Part shown: positions 42,406-54,269 of the stretch, one piece after another
Layout of the letters: each line of letters begins with the position of its first letter
Numbering within the stretch: the first letter of the stretch is position 1
NCBI GenBank assembly: GCA_047967505.1
Contig: CM106541.1
Origin: Dipteris shenzhenensis
Taxonomy: Eukaryota > Polypodiophyta > Polypodiopsida > Gleicheniales
Reading direction: 5' to 3' (one strand)
DNA: 64,000 nt
The notes under the pieces: model-generated
What the model was told of the DNA's origin: nothing
The model's input: only the letters and a program-made list of their open reading frames with translations
Databases searched by the model: none
Translations under genes and position numbers: made by a program

Positions 42406-45180
42406 GGATGCTTTAAGGAGTCAAGAAATAGATCGTGCAGAGTCTGCTCGGTTGAAGAGCACGGGTTTGTGGTTGTCCTTAGGGGATTGCCCTATTCTTT
42501 CAAGCAGTCAAGAAGAAGCAATCGCCCGAGGGGATCAAGAAAGTGATGGATGGAAGGTAATTTGGTCTCTAAATTCTTGCATATAGAAGAAGTATTTAGG
42601 AAGGAGTTGTCTTGCATTGTTGGTTTGGAAGACGTTCAAGATAGTGTTCGGCGGGTAGGCCAGGTACATGAGACACTGGGACCTGGATCAAAGAGTCTTG
42701 CCTTCCCAGAGAGCTGGACTTGAAAGGCCTTTCTCTGAGTAGAAGCTATGAAGCTTTGGATTGCCTTGAAGCGGGTAAATCCCTTGGGCTTGTTGGTCTT
42801 TTTGCTGAGATTTTTGTTGCTTTCTTGAGCGTAATAAAGGGTGATTATTTAGAGATGGCAAATTGGGCGATGTAGAGAGAGGCCTTGTCTGAGGATGTGA
42901 ATGCGGGGATAAGTTGTTGTCGAAAAGGTAAAACAGGCTCAAGGTTAGAGATTGAAAGCCGATTACCATGCTATAAGATAATGGCTAGAGCACTGGCCTT
43001 GAGAATTAGAGAGATTTTGTGCCAAAGTTGTGGATACATAAAAGATTAGTTTTGTCAAGATGAGAGACATTTTTGAAAATATTTTGAATGTCTCAGGGAC
43101 TTTGGATTTTGCTGTTGCTTTGGGACAGAGATGTGTACTATTGGGTTTTGATTTTAACCAGGCCTATGATAGAGTTAGATGGGACTTCATATTAGCTATT
43201 TTAGACAAGTTGAGTTTTGGTCATGGGCTTTATAGGATGGTGAGTGCTTTGTTTAAGAATGCTACAGGTGTACTCTGTTTGTGGTGGGCAGGTTTGAAGC
43301 TAGGAGATGTGTGAGGTCGGGGTGTCTCTTGGCCGCGCTGTTGTTATTTGTTATGTTCCCCTTATCATATGATCAAGAAAGGGGTGGTTGTGGGTGATAT
43401 CAAAGGTGTAATGTTGCCCCCTAGAAATCAGATGTGTCCTCAATTGTTTGCGGATGATATGATTGCCTTGTCTCTAGAATGTAAGGAGCGTGTGAAGAAT
43501 TTGACAGAGGTGGTGTGGAAGTCCTGTCTCATTTAAGGATCGTGTAGTTGGGAGAAGACATTTGGGCTCAAATATGATCTAGGCTCGGTCTTTGCCTAAG
43601 TGGCTCCTTGAATAACTAGTGAAATGGGTGGAAAGAGGGGTGATAGTTAGATACCTAGATGCCCCATTGGGGGTAGGAATCACTTTGAGGTAGAGATTGG
43701 CTCAAAGAAGATTAGAGCTTGGCATGGAACTACAATCATCGGAATGCAAGGGTGCTCATTGTGAAGCATGTTCTCTTTGCATCAACGACTTATTTAGCCT
43801 CATTTTGGAGATTTAAAAGGGTAGAGGTGGAGAAGATGTTGAGGTCGTTTATTTGGGTGGAGGATAGACGTAATAGGAAATGGCATTATGTGCAGGTATG
43901 TAATGAAGATGCTGAAAGAGAATAGTGATTTGGCTGTGCTAGATGTTGATGCTAAGAATTTAGCTTGTTGTGTAAATGGATGCCTAGAGTGTTTGAATGT
44001 AGGGCGCGAATGTAGGGCGCCATGGCTAGTATGCTTGTGGTGGTTTGTGGATCAAGCCAAGAGTAAGAGTGGGGGGAAGTGGAGGAATATGTTGTGGTAC
44101 GATAATACCTTCTCTTGGTTTCTTTTCAAAGCATGTTGCTCGGATATGTTCTTGGGATTGATTGCTACCAGGAAACTTTGTGGGAAACTGATGAGATGGA
44201 AAGAGAGGTTAGGGTTGAGGGGTGATGCAAGCTTGAATGAGGGTAGTTGGTGGAGTTGGGCAGTGAACTAATAGGATAAGGCCCTAGCATGGATGAATGT
44301 GCAGACTGCTAGATCGACTCAGAAGAACGGTGTTCAGTATTGGTGGCATCTCTAGGATTTCAAGAGGGCGACCTATGTTGTGGGTAAGGGAACAGTATGG
44401 GCTGTCTAATAGAGAAGTAGCTTTGGTTAATACTATGCTGGGTAATGTCTAGAAGGGCTAGCCTACAAATAATGTGACGTCTTTTAATTGGAGGGTCAAC
44501 TAATGGAGTGTTGGGAGTGCCGCATTGAAGAAAATTACTGCTAGGAAGGTCTACATATCCCTTTTGGATGGTTTGAATTGGTGGGATAAACTAAATGAGA
44601 AGTGAGGAGATCTTCGAAAAGGTAGGGCGAGGTTTGTGGGTATTTGGAAAGGACCACTAGCTGGGAGGGCGTCATGTTTCTTGTGGAAGGTCTTGCATAG
44701 GTGAGGGGTAGACGAACCCGCTATGTGATGTGTGGGAGATGCATTGAGGATATTATGCATGTGTTATGGGTGTGTGTTGTCACCAGAAGAATTTGGTGTG
44801 TGGTAGCTGCAGGGATAAGGAGAGTACGGTTGATGAGCAAGTTCTCTTTAAGGTGAGTTGGAGGTTAGTGGTGTTAGGAGATGTGAGCGGTCTACCTTTG
44901 ACGTTGGCCGCCTATTGGCAATTTGTATGTGCTACTATTTTTCTACCTATGTGGAGTGTTTGCAACAATGAGCTTGTATTTAAAGTGGGGGTGGGTTATA
45001 GAGAAGATGTTGTACTGGCTTTGACAAACTCCATGTTGACGGATATGAGTTGGGTGGTGGAAAGAAGTGATGTTTTGGCTCGGATGTGCTTGAAGGATCT
45101 TAGTCTATCCATAGGTTAGTCTCTGTTTATACCTATATAGTGGAGGTCATGGGTAGCTTGCCCTTTTTATCTGACCAAAT
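42297..45180 (+). pseudogene. LINE ORF2: reverse transcriptase and zf-RVT, heavily broken
   Basis: Read across frames: 'VLILDHMDPFLSTLLVKVED' (endonuclease-RT linker), 'AGKSLGLVGLFAEIF', 'GFDFNQAYDRVRWDFI' (RT block with catalytic Asp), 'GVRSGCLLAALLLF', 'PQLFADDMIALSLE' (FADD active site at about 43440-43480), 'RNARVLIVKHVLFASTTYLA' and 'RSFIWVEDRRNRKWHYVQ', then the C-terminal zinc domain 'CGRCIEDIMHVLW...TRRIW' (about 44727-44800) and 'LPMWSVCNNELVFK'. The order is that of plant L1-type LINEs. Frameshifts and stops are numerous. A TA-rich tail (45200-45226) marks the 3' end. No endonuclease was found upstream. Confidence 0.8.
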
Positions 45181-46135
45181 TTTGTAATATTTTTCATTTA
45201 AAAATAATATATATATATGTCCTCCAATTCCCTAGAGATATTCTAGTGAGCTTCTCACAAACCAAAGGAGATCACCCTTTGATTACATTTGCTATGGCTT
45301 AGGGGGTATGCAATGTGCAATGTTGCACACATTTGAAGGCGCTCTCCATAATTTTTCTAATTTTGCATGAAACTAGAAGGATATTTTTAAGAACACATTC
45401 TAAAATTTTGGAGCTATTGCTCGTGGCCTTAAACAATTGTTCAAGGTGATATTCCTAGCTTGATTAATCCTAAAACACATGTAATAGGAAATATTCAATT
45501 CATACATATGCTTTTTTGTTATCATCATGCATTGATACATTTTTCACTTCCTTGCAATTAATCCCATAAACACATCAAAGCCAATTAGATACGTTAATTC
45601 ACACAATCAAATGCGCTAGCGTGCAATTTTGCCTTCCAGTTTTCTATAATATTATAGGCCTCCTTGTAGACATATTAGCAATGAATTGGATTTTTTTTGT
45701 CTTGATTAAAGCTTGTCTAAATAAGAAATTTGCAAGCATGCAATACAATCTATGTCAAATAGAGACTTCCAATAAAAAAGGTTGTTTGTCTATTTCAAAT
45801 GCATGTGCATGTGTGGCAACCCTAGAATGTGACTATCAATGGCAAATGGAGATGTTGTGCATTATGTCATGTTTAGTATATATGTTTGAATGCAAGAACT
45901 TGGAGGTTGTTTTTGTGTGCATGTTGCTCTTGTCCCCTAGAATGCTATAATTTAATGCCAAGCTCAAGTGACATTGAGAGATCTATGCTAACAGGTTGGA
46001 GTGTGGCATGTCATGGGGATAGCATTGGTCTTACCTAACCATAGCCAATCAAAAGGGCAAATATTCTAGTGCACATTTGTACACTAGATGGTCCCTCCCT
46101 CCACCTAATGCCATTGTTATGTGGCATCCATCCAA
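45181..46135. other. AT-rich non-coding stretch
   Basis: Starts with the TA-rich LINE tail. The 109-codon open frame at 45621-45950 has no recognisable motif or composition of a gene and is not called. Nothing else seen. Confidence 0.5.
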
Positions 46136-46745
46136 TAGTGGATTCTATATAGTAGTGATTGCTATTTAACATTTTTTGCTACGTATATGCAACTTCTATT
46201 CAACTAATATATAGTTCTTAACGCCTATAGAGGAACACCTACTCCTATATAGAAACCAATACATAGTAGGGACTCGTATATACAAAGCATTGCCATATAC
46301 AAGGGAAGATAGAACAGTGCCTCTACAAATAGCACTCACTATTATACAATATAGCAATCACTAGAGTGAGTGGTATATAGTAGCTGTTTCTCTATACTAC
46401 ATTAGTAATCAATACTTTCTACTAGTTGATGTTGTATAGTAGTGATCGCTACATAATAGCCATTATACAGCAGCCAATTCTATATAGTGGTGACTATTAT
46501 ATAAGAGCCACTACACAACAATGACAGCTATACATGTGCCAAGGGGTGCTATATAGAAATGAGTACTATTTATCCCCCCCTCGGTCTCAATATAGCACTT
46601 ATTGTTATACAAAATTGCAACGGGTTGTATATCAATGATTGCTATATGGAAGTCGTTGCTATACTGCATGCATATTTAATACTACATGACTCTTATATAG
46701 TAGTCCCTAGTATATATCTATGACTACAAATAGTAGTATACATTG
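46136..46745. repeat. Degenerate short-period repeat around 'TATATAGTAGTGATTGCTAT'
   Basis: About 600 bases in which variants of TATATAGTAGT-G(A)CTATTATATA-AGCCA recur every ~20-30 bp ('CTATATAGTAGTGATTGCTA', 'TATAGTAGTGATCGCTACAT', 'TATATAGTGGTGACTATTAT', 'TATAGTAGTCCCTAGTATAT'). Too diverged for simple unit counting. Confidence 0.6.
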
Positions 46746-46841
46746 TAGTACTAGTACTTCTATCTTTGTAACCTTCAAAGCAATGTGATCTTTTCTTGTG
46801 GCAAGTTTCTCTAAAGTATTAAGAGAAGTTGTATAAAGATG

Positions 46842-47916
46842 TGTTACCTTATCACACGATGACCACCTATCGACAGGCGTTGACCACATGACGACATCTG
46901 CTGACCACATGTTGACCATGTGTCAACACAAGTTAGCCACGCGATCACACGGGTTCATCATCCAGGAGTACTATCCGAGGCAATCATGTAACGACACATG
47001 TCAACCACAGGTCGACACATGTCAACCACAGGTCAACCACGAGTATCATGTCCAAAGTGATCTCATCAAGAGCTGCGCACATGGAGAGTGAGCTTAGCAC
47101 ATGGAGCAGTCAGGAGTATTTACATTTACACAGTGGTTCAGTGATACAGTGGTGCAGTGGTGGGGTGATCCAGCTCATCTGCACATGGAGAATTTACACC
47201 ATCAGGCTGGCGAGTCATCTGCACATGGAGAATTTACTCCATCAGGCTGGCGAGTCAGGGAGTCAGGAAGTCGCCGTAGCCATCAAGAGAGCCAACGGCG
47301 CAATGGCTATCCTCAACAGCTAAGGAGATAAGAGGATGACCAATGGGAAGAAAGAGGGGGATTCTCAGCGAAGAAGGGACCCTCCAAGGCAGGGGATGAG
47401 GATGAAGGAGAAGGGGGAGAGAGAAAAATTCATTCAGCATTCGGCACCGGAGCAAAAGAGAGGAGAGTGAGGAGAGATAGAGGCTAGAGCTACGAGCTCG
47501 CCAAGGAGAGAGTGTGGAGAGACTTGTGTGTACCCTCTGTCTACTATGGGGATAGACCTGTGTATTCTTGTGACTTGCGACTTGTGACCTGGGGACACTA
47601 GTCCAGTGATATGTACTTTGGCCAACTCGGTCACTTTCTCATCTCTCTTGTCTCTTCCCGAAATGGGGATTGTTCACCAGTGTAGGATTTTCTTATTCTG
47701 CTTATGTTGTGGAGTTTGCCGGTGATTGTCATTTAGCATAGTGCACTCGTACGTCGTCGTTCACTGCAGTATAGCATACGACACTCGCACACTACTGCAC
47801 GGTGCGCTCTGCACGCTCCATTGCATTAGAGCATTGCAAAACTCATGCTTCTCACGCCAGTGGCCTTTGGCCTTCGGTAACACCTCCGGAAGGATAGGAA
47901 CCCCTCCCCTCAAACA
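46842..47916 (+). repeat. 5' LTR of element E
   Basis: 1,075 bp, starts TGTTACCTTATCACA, ends CCCCTCAAACA. It carries imperfect repeats of GTCAACCACAGGTCGACACAT (about 46990-47040) and GGAGAATTTACACCATCAGGCTGGCGAGTCA (two copies, 47185-47256). It is longer than the 3' LTR because of an extra short repeat copy and small indels. Confidence 0.92.
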
Positions 47917-47921
47917 GTTTA

Positions 47922-47939
47922 TGGCGATCACGGTGGGAC
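47922..47939 (+). promoter_or_regulatory. Candidate primer-binding site of element E
   Basis: TGGCGATCACGGTGGGAC begins five bases after the 5' LTR. Primer sites start with TGG, complementary to the tRNA CCA end. The tRNA species was not identified. The bases from here to 48142 are leader. Confidence 0.3.
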
Positions 47940-48142
47940 ACTGCTGGTATTGAGTAGCACGAGTGAAGTGGTGATCTAGGGTCCTAGAGAGAGGTCTTAT
48001 GCCGAGTAGTTCTGAAACATTTGAAGGAGCTAGTGAGAGAACTAGGAGGTACTTGAGGAGAGTGGAGAAAAGACTTCCGGCAAACCAAACTAGGTACAAG
48101 AAGCATTACGTGCGACGTAAGTTTGCGAAGTCCTCAACTTGA

Positions 48143-51100
48143 GCACAAAGTGAGCCCATTGGAGCAGTAGCCAGAGCAAGTAACTTCATCGACACTCTCA
48201 TTGACTTGGATCAACAGGAACCCTGGTGGTCTGATTCGGACTCCGGAGAAGAAGAAGTGTAAAGTGGAGAACAGGTGAAAGAAGAGGGTACTAAGGATGA
48301 GGGCTCCTCAAGGACTCATCAAGGTTAAGGCAGCCCCTCTCCTCCTCCTGCAACGATGTCTTCATCAACCACCTCTTCTATCGAAGTGGTGACTCCATCT
48401 ACTCCCGCCTCGACCTCTTGTGGACAAGCTGCTACCTCATCTGTTATGCATAGCTCTGGGCTCCTAGCTAATCCTTCTTCTACATCTATCCCATTGGGGG
48501 ATACTTTTGCTCCGGCCATGCCTTTACCTGCCATGATGGTTTCATCTCCCTTTCCATCCACACCGGTGTTGCCTTTTCCACCACCTCCTTCCTTCCCTTC
48601 TGCCTACTCATCCATGACTTCAACTCCGTCCCTCTCTTTCCCAAATGCTCTCCCATCCTCTTTCACCCCCACATCTTCCATGTTCTCACCCTTTCCCTCT
48701 GCAACACCGAGACCCCCCACTTACACGCTACCATCTGGGTACACTTCCTCTATGACTACATCAGTAGTGACTTCCCCATGTGGTCCTCCACAGGAGGAGT
48801 TATCGGGGTGGTCTCCTCCTTGGGAACACCAACACTCATTATAGCCCCATCGGGACTCCCTCCAACTCTTGCATCTTCTCCAACCTCTCAGGTGGGGATG
48901 GCCGTTCTCAGTCCTCCAGACAGAGCTAGACTTCTTGAGCTACTCAACAAGGTCCACGTGAAGACTCAAAAGTTCAAAGGCCACCTCCATGAGGATGTGG
49001 AAGCTCATGTGAGGAAGTTCCTCACAGCATGTAGAGCTAAAGGTGTGGAGAATGAGCATGCGTTCCTTCACATCTTTCCCTCATCATTGGAGGATGCTGC
49101 GGATGTATGGTACAGTCAATTTCCTCTGGACCACTTCCAGACGTGGACAGACCTAAGGGAGGAATTACTTTCAAGTTGGAAAAATTCAAACACATGATTG
49201 TCCAAGAGTTATCCACTGACACCATGAAGCTTGGAGAAAGCATATCTGGGATGTACACAAGGATGAGGGTCTTGGTGGCAAAGATGTCTGTGCCACCTAA
49301 TGATGCTGTCATGAAGGGATGGTTTTTGAAAGCATTACCCCCTTCCATTGCTATAAGGTTGGTGGATAAACTCCTTGAACATGCCTCACTTCAAGACTTC
49401 CTAAAAGAAGCTGTCAAGATGGAACGGTCACAGTTAAGCTTTGCCTCATCAACGAATACGACCACCCAACTCCCAAGAGAGGAGGGATCATCCGCATGGC
49501 AGCAACTCAAGAAGGAGTTAGAAGAAATCAAAGAAGGCCTAAAAGATAGAATAAAGGTGGATGGCCAATCGTCCTTTGAGGCCCAAATTCGAAGTGGCCT
49601 TTGGTGCACAGAATGCAAGGGTTCTAACCATGGTTACTGGGAGTGCCCCTCCAAGCGAAAGGTACCTACTTCTACCTCATTTTGTACATTTTGTGAGATC
49701 CATGGACATGATGCCTCTGAGTGTAGGTACCTCAAAGGATTAAGGAAGCTTCTTCCAGAGTATACCTCGGGGGAACCTCTAGTTGCTGCAGTCAATAGAA
49801 CGGTACCCATAACTTCTGGCCCAGCAGAAGTATCTCCTGCTCCCCCTCTTGCACGAGCATCTGAGCCACCTCCTCCTCCTGTCATGCCACCTCCATTGCT
49901 TCCGACTCCCCCTTTGCTCCAAGCTCCTGCCCCCAATTCAATTGGTTCCCCTTATTTCTATCCTCAGCCATACTATGCCCCATACCAACCACCTATGTCA
50001 GGAGGTGGCTATGGACCCTCTTATCAACGCGGTCGAAGGGGTGGTTTTCGAGGTCGACGTGGAGGTGCAGGCAGAGGTACAAACTTTAGAAGAACCATCA
50101 TGTGTAGATGTGGCGAGTACGGCCACTACCAAGATGATTGTACACAGCCGTTCAGGGGACCCTCTTGTACACAGTGCAACACAAACGACCACTACACCAG
50201 AGATTGTCCCAATAGAAGAGTGGAACCCGCATCCCAAAAGAATATGGTTGATGTAGTAGTGGCGGGGGAGGGCAACAGTCCCCATTTGATTGGCACAGTG
50301 TTGGGCGCTGTGACACGGTCACATACAAAAGGTGACAAATGTAAGGGTGACTCAGAGTCAGCACCAGAGACCTCAACACCAATGAGTTCGACAAGTGTTC
50401 CCCCACCGAGGTCATTCTCCTCCTCCAAGGTACACAGTACGCCCAGGAATAGACCACCCATGCTAGCTTCTGATAGTGATTCAGAAACAAACTCGAAGGG
50501 CACACAGCTATTAAGGTCAACCACTAACTCTGGAAGTGCCTCATCCTCGGGTGATCACTCTATGCCTTTGAGGTATCGGGAGGTGGTAAAGGGTGTCACG
50601 AGAGATCTTCAAACAAGTTTTGAAGATAAAGGTAGCACACCTCAGCTTCCATCCCACAAGTCCAAAACTGTGAGGTTTGCAACAGAAGTGACAACCCTCG
50701 GACAGCACTGGGATAAGGAGGCACGAGTAGGTCCTCCCACTTTGTCCCCAACATCACTCAACAGAGAAGGGGCTATGGGGACAAGACCTAGTCCTGCCCA
50801 GGAAAAAGGGAAAGAAGTGATGGAAGAGAAACCACTAGAGACAATGACTCACAGTTCAGACCTACATCCACATCCTCGTGTAAGCTTCGACCCTCGGCCA
50901 AAGGCTAGGAGGATGAGGTTGCAAAAGGCTAATGCTAGTGTCCACCACTACTCCCTGTTTGAAGATCTTATGAGTTTCAAACCCAACCTCACTCTACGAC
51001 AACTTTGTCTATTATCCCCCCAAATCAAGCATCAGACTATTACATTTTTGAATCGCCTCCCAGGAGGTCGACACAAGGGATCTACTCCGAGTGAGCCAAC

Positions 51101-51212
51101 ACCAGAGACATTATCAGCTCAGCATAGGTCTCGGACCACTTCTCTGCCTACGCTGCCCTCACTTGTGAACAAAGTCCCAAGCTCACCGTGGAGATCCATG
51201 GAGTGGAGCTGA
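48143..51212 (+). pseudogene. Gag of element E with four zinc-knuckle motifs and an RGG box
   Basis: The reading begins before the Met at 48356: the same frame upstream (48143-48355) is acidic ('FIDTLIDLDQQEPWWSDSDS') with TAAs at 48260 and 48326 where Gln fits. Then a Ser/Pro/Thr-rich region (48356-48840), and after a frame change the gag core ('FKGHLHEDVEAHVRKFL', 'FPSSLEDAADVWYSQFPLDH'). A second frame change near 49180 leads into 49107-51212: 'FKHMIVQELSTDTMKLGESI', knuckles CTECKGSNHGYWEC (49604) and CTFCEIHGHDASEC (49683), a Pro-rich linker, an RGG box (50028-50085), CRCGEYGHYQDDC (50104; one residue short of C-X2-C) and CTQCNTNDHYTRDC (50166), then a long Ser-rich tail. Knuckles and RGG box point to RNA packaging. 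Confidence 0.82.
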
Positions 51213-52054
51213 AGGACGTCTTCCTCGATGATGGGGCGGCTGTGAACATTATGCCGAAAGGTACACTCCAAAAACTAGGGTTGAAGTTGACAAGTGATGT
51301 TCACTTTCAGGTACGCATGGCTGATCAACGCAGAGTAAAACCAATGGGTGCAATCAAAGGTGTTCAAATGAAGCAAATGAAGATTGGCGGAGTAACTTTT
51401 CTCTCCAATTTTGTTGTCCTTGATATGACTGAAAATGAACAAACTTACCCTCTACTTCTTGGTAGGCCATGGTTGCGGTCTTCAAAAGCCATTCAAGATT
51501 GGTCAACTGATGAAGTTCGATTGCCCCTGGGATCGACATCCCTCGAAATAGATATGGTCACAGAGCAGGCAAGGCACATACCAATAGAACTAGGAGAGGA
51601 GGATTTTGAAGAACAAGCCGGAGTCGAAGAGGAGCATTGGGCCTGTGGGGACTGGCCCAGGGGTGGTGACCAAGATATCAATGAGGAGACAACCCTAGAA
51701 GGATTTGAAAGTTTGACCTACTTGTTGGATCGGGCTGATCAAGAAGACGAGGAAGCTGTCATTTTGGATTGGATGGGAGCCCTGGGCTCCTTAGCGGTCA
51801 ACATGGTGGAACTATGCCAACAAGAAGATCAAGAAGAACACCTACTTGCAGTATCAGAAATCCACCCAGAACGACAGGGTCTGGCCGAACTAGTTTACGA
51901 AAGGATGCCCTTTGGACTTTGCAATAGTCCACACATGTATAAGAGAATGGTCACTAGGGGTACTACAGTGGACACCACTGATCGTACTGAGGACAATGAT
52001 GGTACTGCAGTAAACATTGAGGATCACCGACATGGAGGACATTGGTCAAAATGA
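51188..52054 (+). pseudogene. Protease and linker of element E
   Basis: An open frame of 288 codons. The retroviral-type aspartic protease begins 'VELKDVFLDDGAAVNIMPKG' (DDGA active-site loop), continues 'VRMADQRRVKPMGAIKGV', and ends with 'YPLLLGRPWLRSSKAIQDWS', the hallmark LLGRPWL. The acidic linker then includes a misplaced RT-like stretch, 'ERMPFGLCNSPHMYKRMV' (about 51900-51955), which copies the later RT block near 52675. The ORF ends in short repeats. Confidence 0.8.
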
Positions 52055-52119
52055 TGCTGACAATACTATAGGATACAATGAAGGATCTACTATAGACGAG
52101 GCTAGTACTGCACAACCCA

Positions 52120-52215
52120 CCAATGGTACTCCAGAATACAATCATGGTATTACGGTGCACAACCATGGTACTACGGTGTACAACCATGGTACTGCTGAGT
52201 GGAATGATGGTCATA
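52120..52215. repeat. Short tandem repeat 'CATGGTACTACGGTGTACAAC'
   Basis: Three to four imperfect ~21-27-bp copies (GGTACTCCAGAATACAATCAT, GGTATTACGGTGCACAACCAT, GGTACTACGGTGTACAACCAT) inside the linker between protease and RT. Related GGTACTRCAGT words occur upstream near 51960-52010. Confidence 0.7.
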
Positions 52216-52474
52216 TAGAAGACAGAAACACTAATGAAGACGAGACTGATGGTGAAAGTGATTTAGAAGAAAGTGACATAGACATTGCTAAACTTGAGGA
52301 GAATCACCACCAACAGCTTGAGGTCTTGGGCGGACCCAGGGTGCATACCGGATATAGAGGTGAGGACATGGCTGATCTCACTTTGCTTGACCTTTTCTTA
52401 TCAGAAGCCGACCACCCCTCAATTCAAGACCTTCCGGAAACCACTTATGAGGTGGAAGGCTTACCTTACTTGTT

Positions 52475-53749
52475 GACTATCGGAGTTTGAATGCTGCAAC
52501 ACGACGTGATAGGTTCCCCCTTCCCTTCACAGATAGAGTGTTGGAGACAGTGGCAGGACATGCTTTATACTCATTCATGGATGGATATAGCGGGCACAAC
52601 CAAGTCCGAGTGAAAGAACAGGATCAGCCCAAGACAACCTTTGTCACTCAATGGGGAACATACGCCTACCGAATGATGCCCTTTGGACTATGTAATGCCC
52701 CGGCAACCTTTCAACAACTTGTAACCAAACTCTTTCAAGAGAATATCGGCAAGTTTCTTGAGGTATTTCTAGATGACTTCTCTGTTTTTAATGGTAAATC
52801 GGCCTCCCATCTTGATCCGGCCATACAAAATGATCATCTACATAAGTTGAGATGGGTCTTTGATAAGTGCAGAGAAGTGCGCTTGTGTTTGAACCCTGAC
52901 AAATGTTTCTTTCTCGCACTCCGAGGTGTTCTCTTTGGTCATATTGTTTCTACTGAGAGCATGACCACGGATCCCGCAAAGGTAGAGGTGATCGTCTCAT
53001 TGCCCATCCCTCATACACCCAAAGAGGTGAAGTCCTTCTTAGGGCATGTAGGATATTACCGAAGGTTCATACGTTTCTATGCCGACATTGCTATTGCACT
53101 GGCAAAACTCCTACATCAAGACCGATCTTTTGTTTGGGCCACCCCAGAACAACTAGCCTTTGATGATCTGAATCATCGCCTCGTGAAGGCCCCCATCCTC
53201 AGGCAGCCCGATTGGGATGTAATTTTTCATGTCCATGTGGATGCTAGTGGGTGGGCAGTAGGTGCTATACTGGCTCAACCTAACCAGGATACCAAGATTG
53301 ATTTGCCGATCTACTTCGCGAGTCGACAACTAAATGGAGCAGAACGCAATTACAGTACCACAGAAAGGGAGGGCCTCGGCATGGTTTATGCCATGACCAA
53401 GTATCGTCACTACCCCTTGGGCAACAAGTTTGTGATCATCACTGATCATCAAGCTCTTAAGTATTTATTGAATAAGCCTACTCTTGGTGGCCGGATAAGC
53501 AGATGGATTCTTCTTTTTCAAGAATTTGAATTCGACATTGTGGTGAGGGCTGGGAGACTGCATCAACCTGTAGACCACTTGTCCAGGTTACATTCCAGGG
53601 AACCAACCAGTGGTATCACCGATGAATTACCCGATGCGGGCTTGTTCGAAATCACGGAACTACCTGATGAATGCCTATTTGCGGTGGACTGCTTCCCACC
53701 ATGGTATGCCAACATAGGGAAAAAAGGAGGACTAAACATCCTAATTTGA
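52475..53749 (+). CDS. Reverse transcriptase-RNase H of element E, N-terminus lost
   Basis: The RT frame picks up at 52477 with 'DYRSLNAATRRDRFPLPF' and stays open to TGA at 53747-53749. Blocks: 'YSFMDGYSGHNQVRVKEQDQ' (Asp), 'MMPFGLCNAPATFQQLV', active site 'EVFLDDFSVFNGKS', 'LNPDKCFFLALRGVLFGHIV', 'FLGHVGYYRRFIRFYADI', then RNase H 'FHVHVDASGWAVGAILAQ' (Asp), 'YSTTEREGLGMVYAMTKYRH' (Glu) and 'ITDHQALKYLLNKP' (Asp). About 70 residues of RT fingers ('VSPxVxVxKKxGxxRxCV' part) are absent: an unrelated frame runs straight into DYRSLN. The palm and RNase H appear intact, so the decay here is mild. First Met in frame is 52487. Confidence 0.9.
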   Translation, partial: DYRSLNAATRRDRFPLPFTDRVLETVAGHALYSFMDGYSGHNQVRVKEQDQPKTTFVTQWGTYAYRMMPFGLCNAPATFQQLVTKLFQENIGKFLEVFLDDFSVFNGKSASHLDPAIQNDHLHKLRWVFDKCREVRLCLNPDKCFFLALRGVLFGHIVSTESMTTDPAKVEVIVSLPIPHTPKEVKSFLGHVGYYRRFIRFYADIAIALAKLLHQDRSFVWATPEQLAFDDLNHRLVKAPILRQPDWDVIFHVHVDASGWAVGAILAQPNQDTKIDLPIYFASRQLNGAERNYSTTEREGLGMVYAMTKYRHYPLGNKFVIITDHQALKYLLNKPTLGGRISRWILLFQEFEFDIVVRAGRLHQPVDHLSRLHSREPTSGITDELPDAGLFEITELPDECLFAVDCFPPWYANIGKKGGLNILI

Positions 53750-53857
53750 AATTTTATATTACAATAAATCCATATCCCTCCTTAACGTTAGATATGTGTA
53801 CACAAAAGGGGAGAATGGACAATATTTGTTGGATCTAACTCAAGACAGTGATACCCG

Positions 53858-54184
53858 GTGATTCCTACTAGATCCCCTAATGCCCCCAACCAACTGAGGT
53901 ACATGAAGGGTACCAACGAGATGTGTATTTGCTTTGGCAAAGGAGAGATGCATGTACTTGGATACACAGATTTAGATTATGTAGGGCATGTGGATAGCAG
54001 GAGATCCACTTCTAGTTATGTGTTCACCTTTGTAGGTGGTGCAATGTTGTGGATGATGTTTTTGGAGGAGATCCTAGCACAAGAGAACCATGGGAGCTGC
54101 TTTATAGATGCAGTCTTCATAGATAAGGTTGCGGTGCAAAGGCCATATCTCGAGCTACACAAAGAATTTCGACGTGCTTTCTGA
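53858..54184 (+). pseudogene. Fragment of copia RNase H inside element E
   Basis: A 108-codon open frame with 'LRYMKGTNEMCICFGKGE', 'YTDLDYVGHVDSRRSTSSYV' and 'FTFVGGAMLW', the start of a copia RNase H (YTDADxAGDxDxRRSTSGY). It is on the same strand as element E but from another superfamily, so it is an insertion remnant. It begins and ends without LTR. Confidence 0.8.
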
Positions 54185-54269
54185 AGGAAAGTTGTAGAGT
54201 AGATTGAGAGCTACAATTTTGGGTTTTATAGTGCATCAATCCGACTTCTGTACCAAAAGTCATAACTTC

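Noticed and set aside
45621-45950. 109-codon ORF with hydrophobic stretches
   Set aside because: No recognisable family, AT-rich intergenic setting, no neighbouring coding signal.
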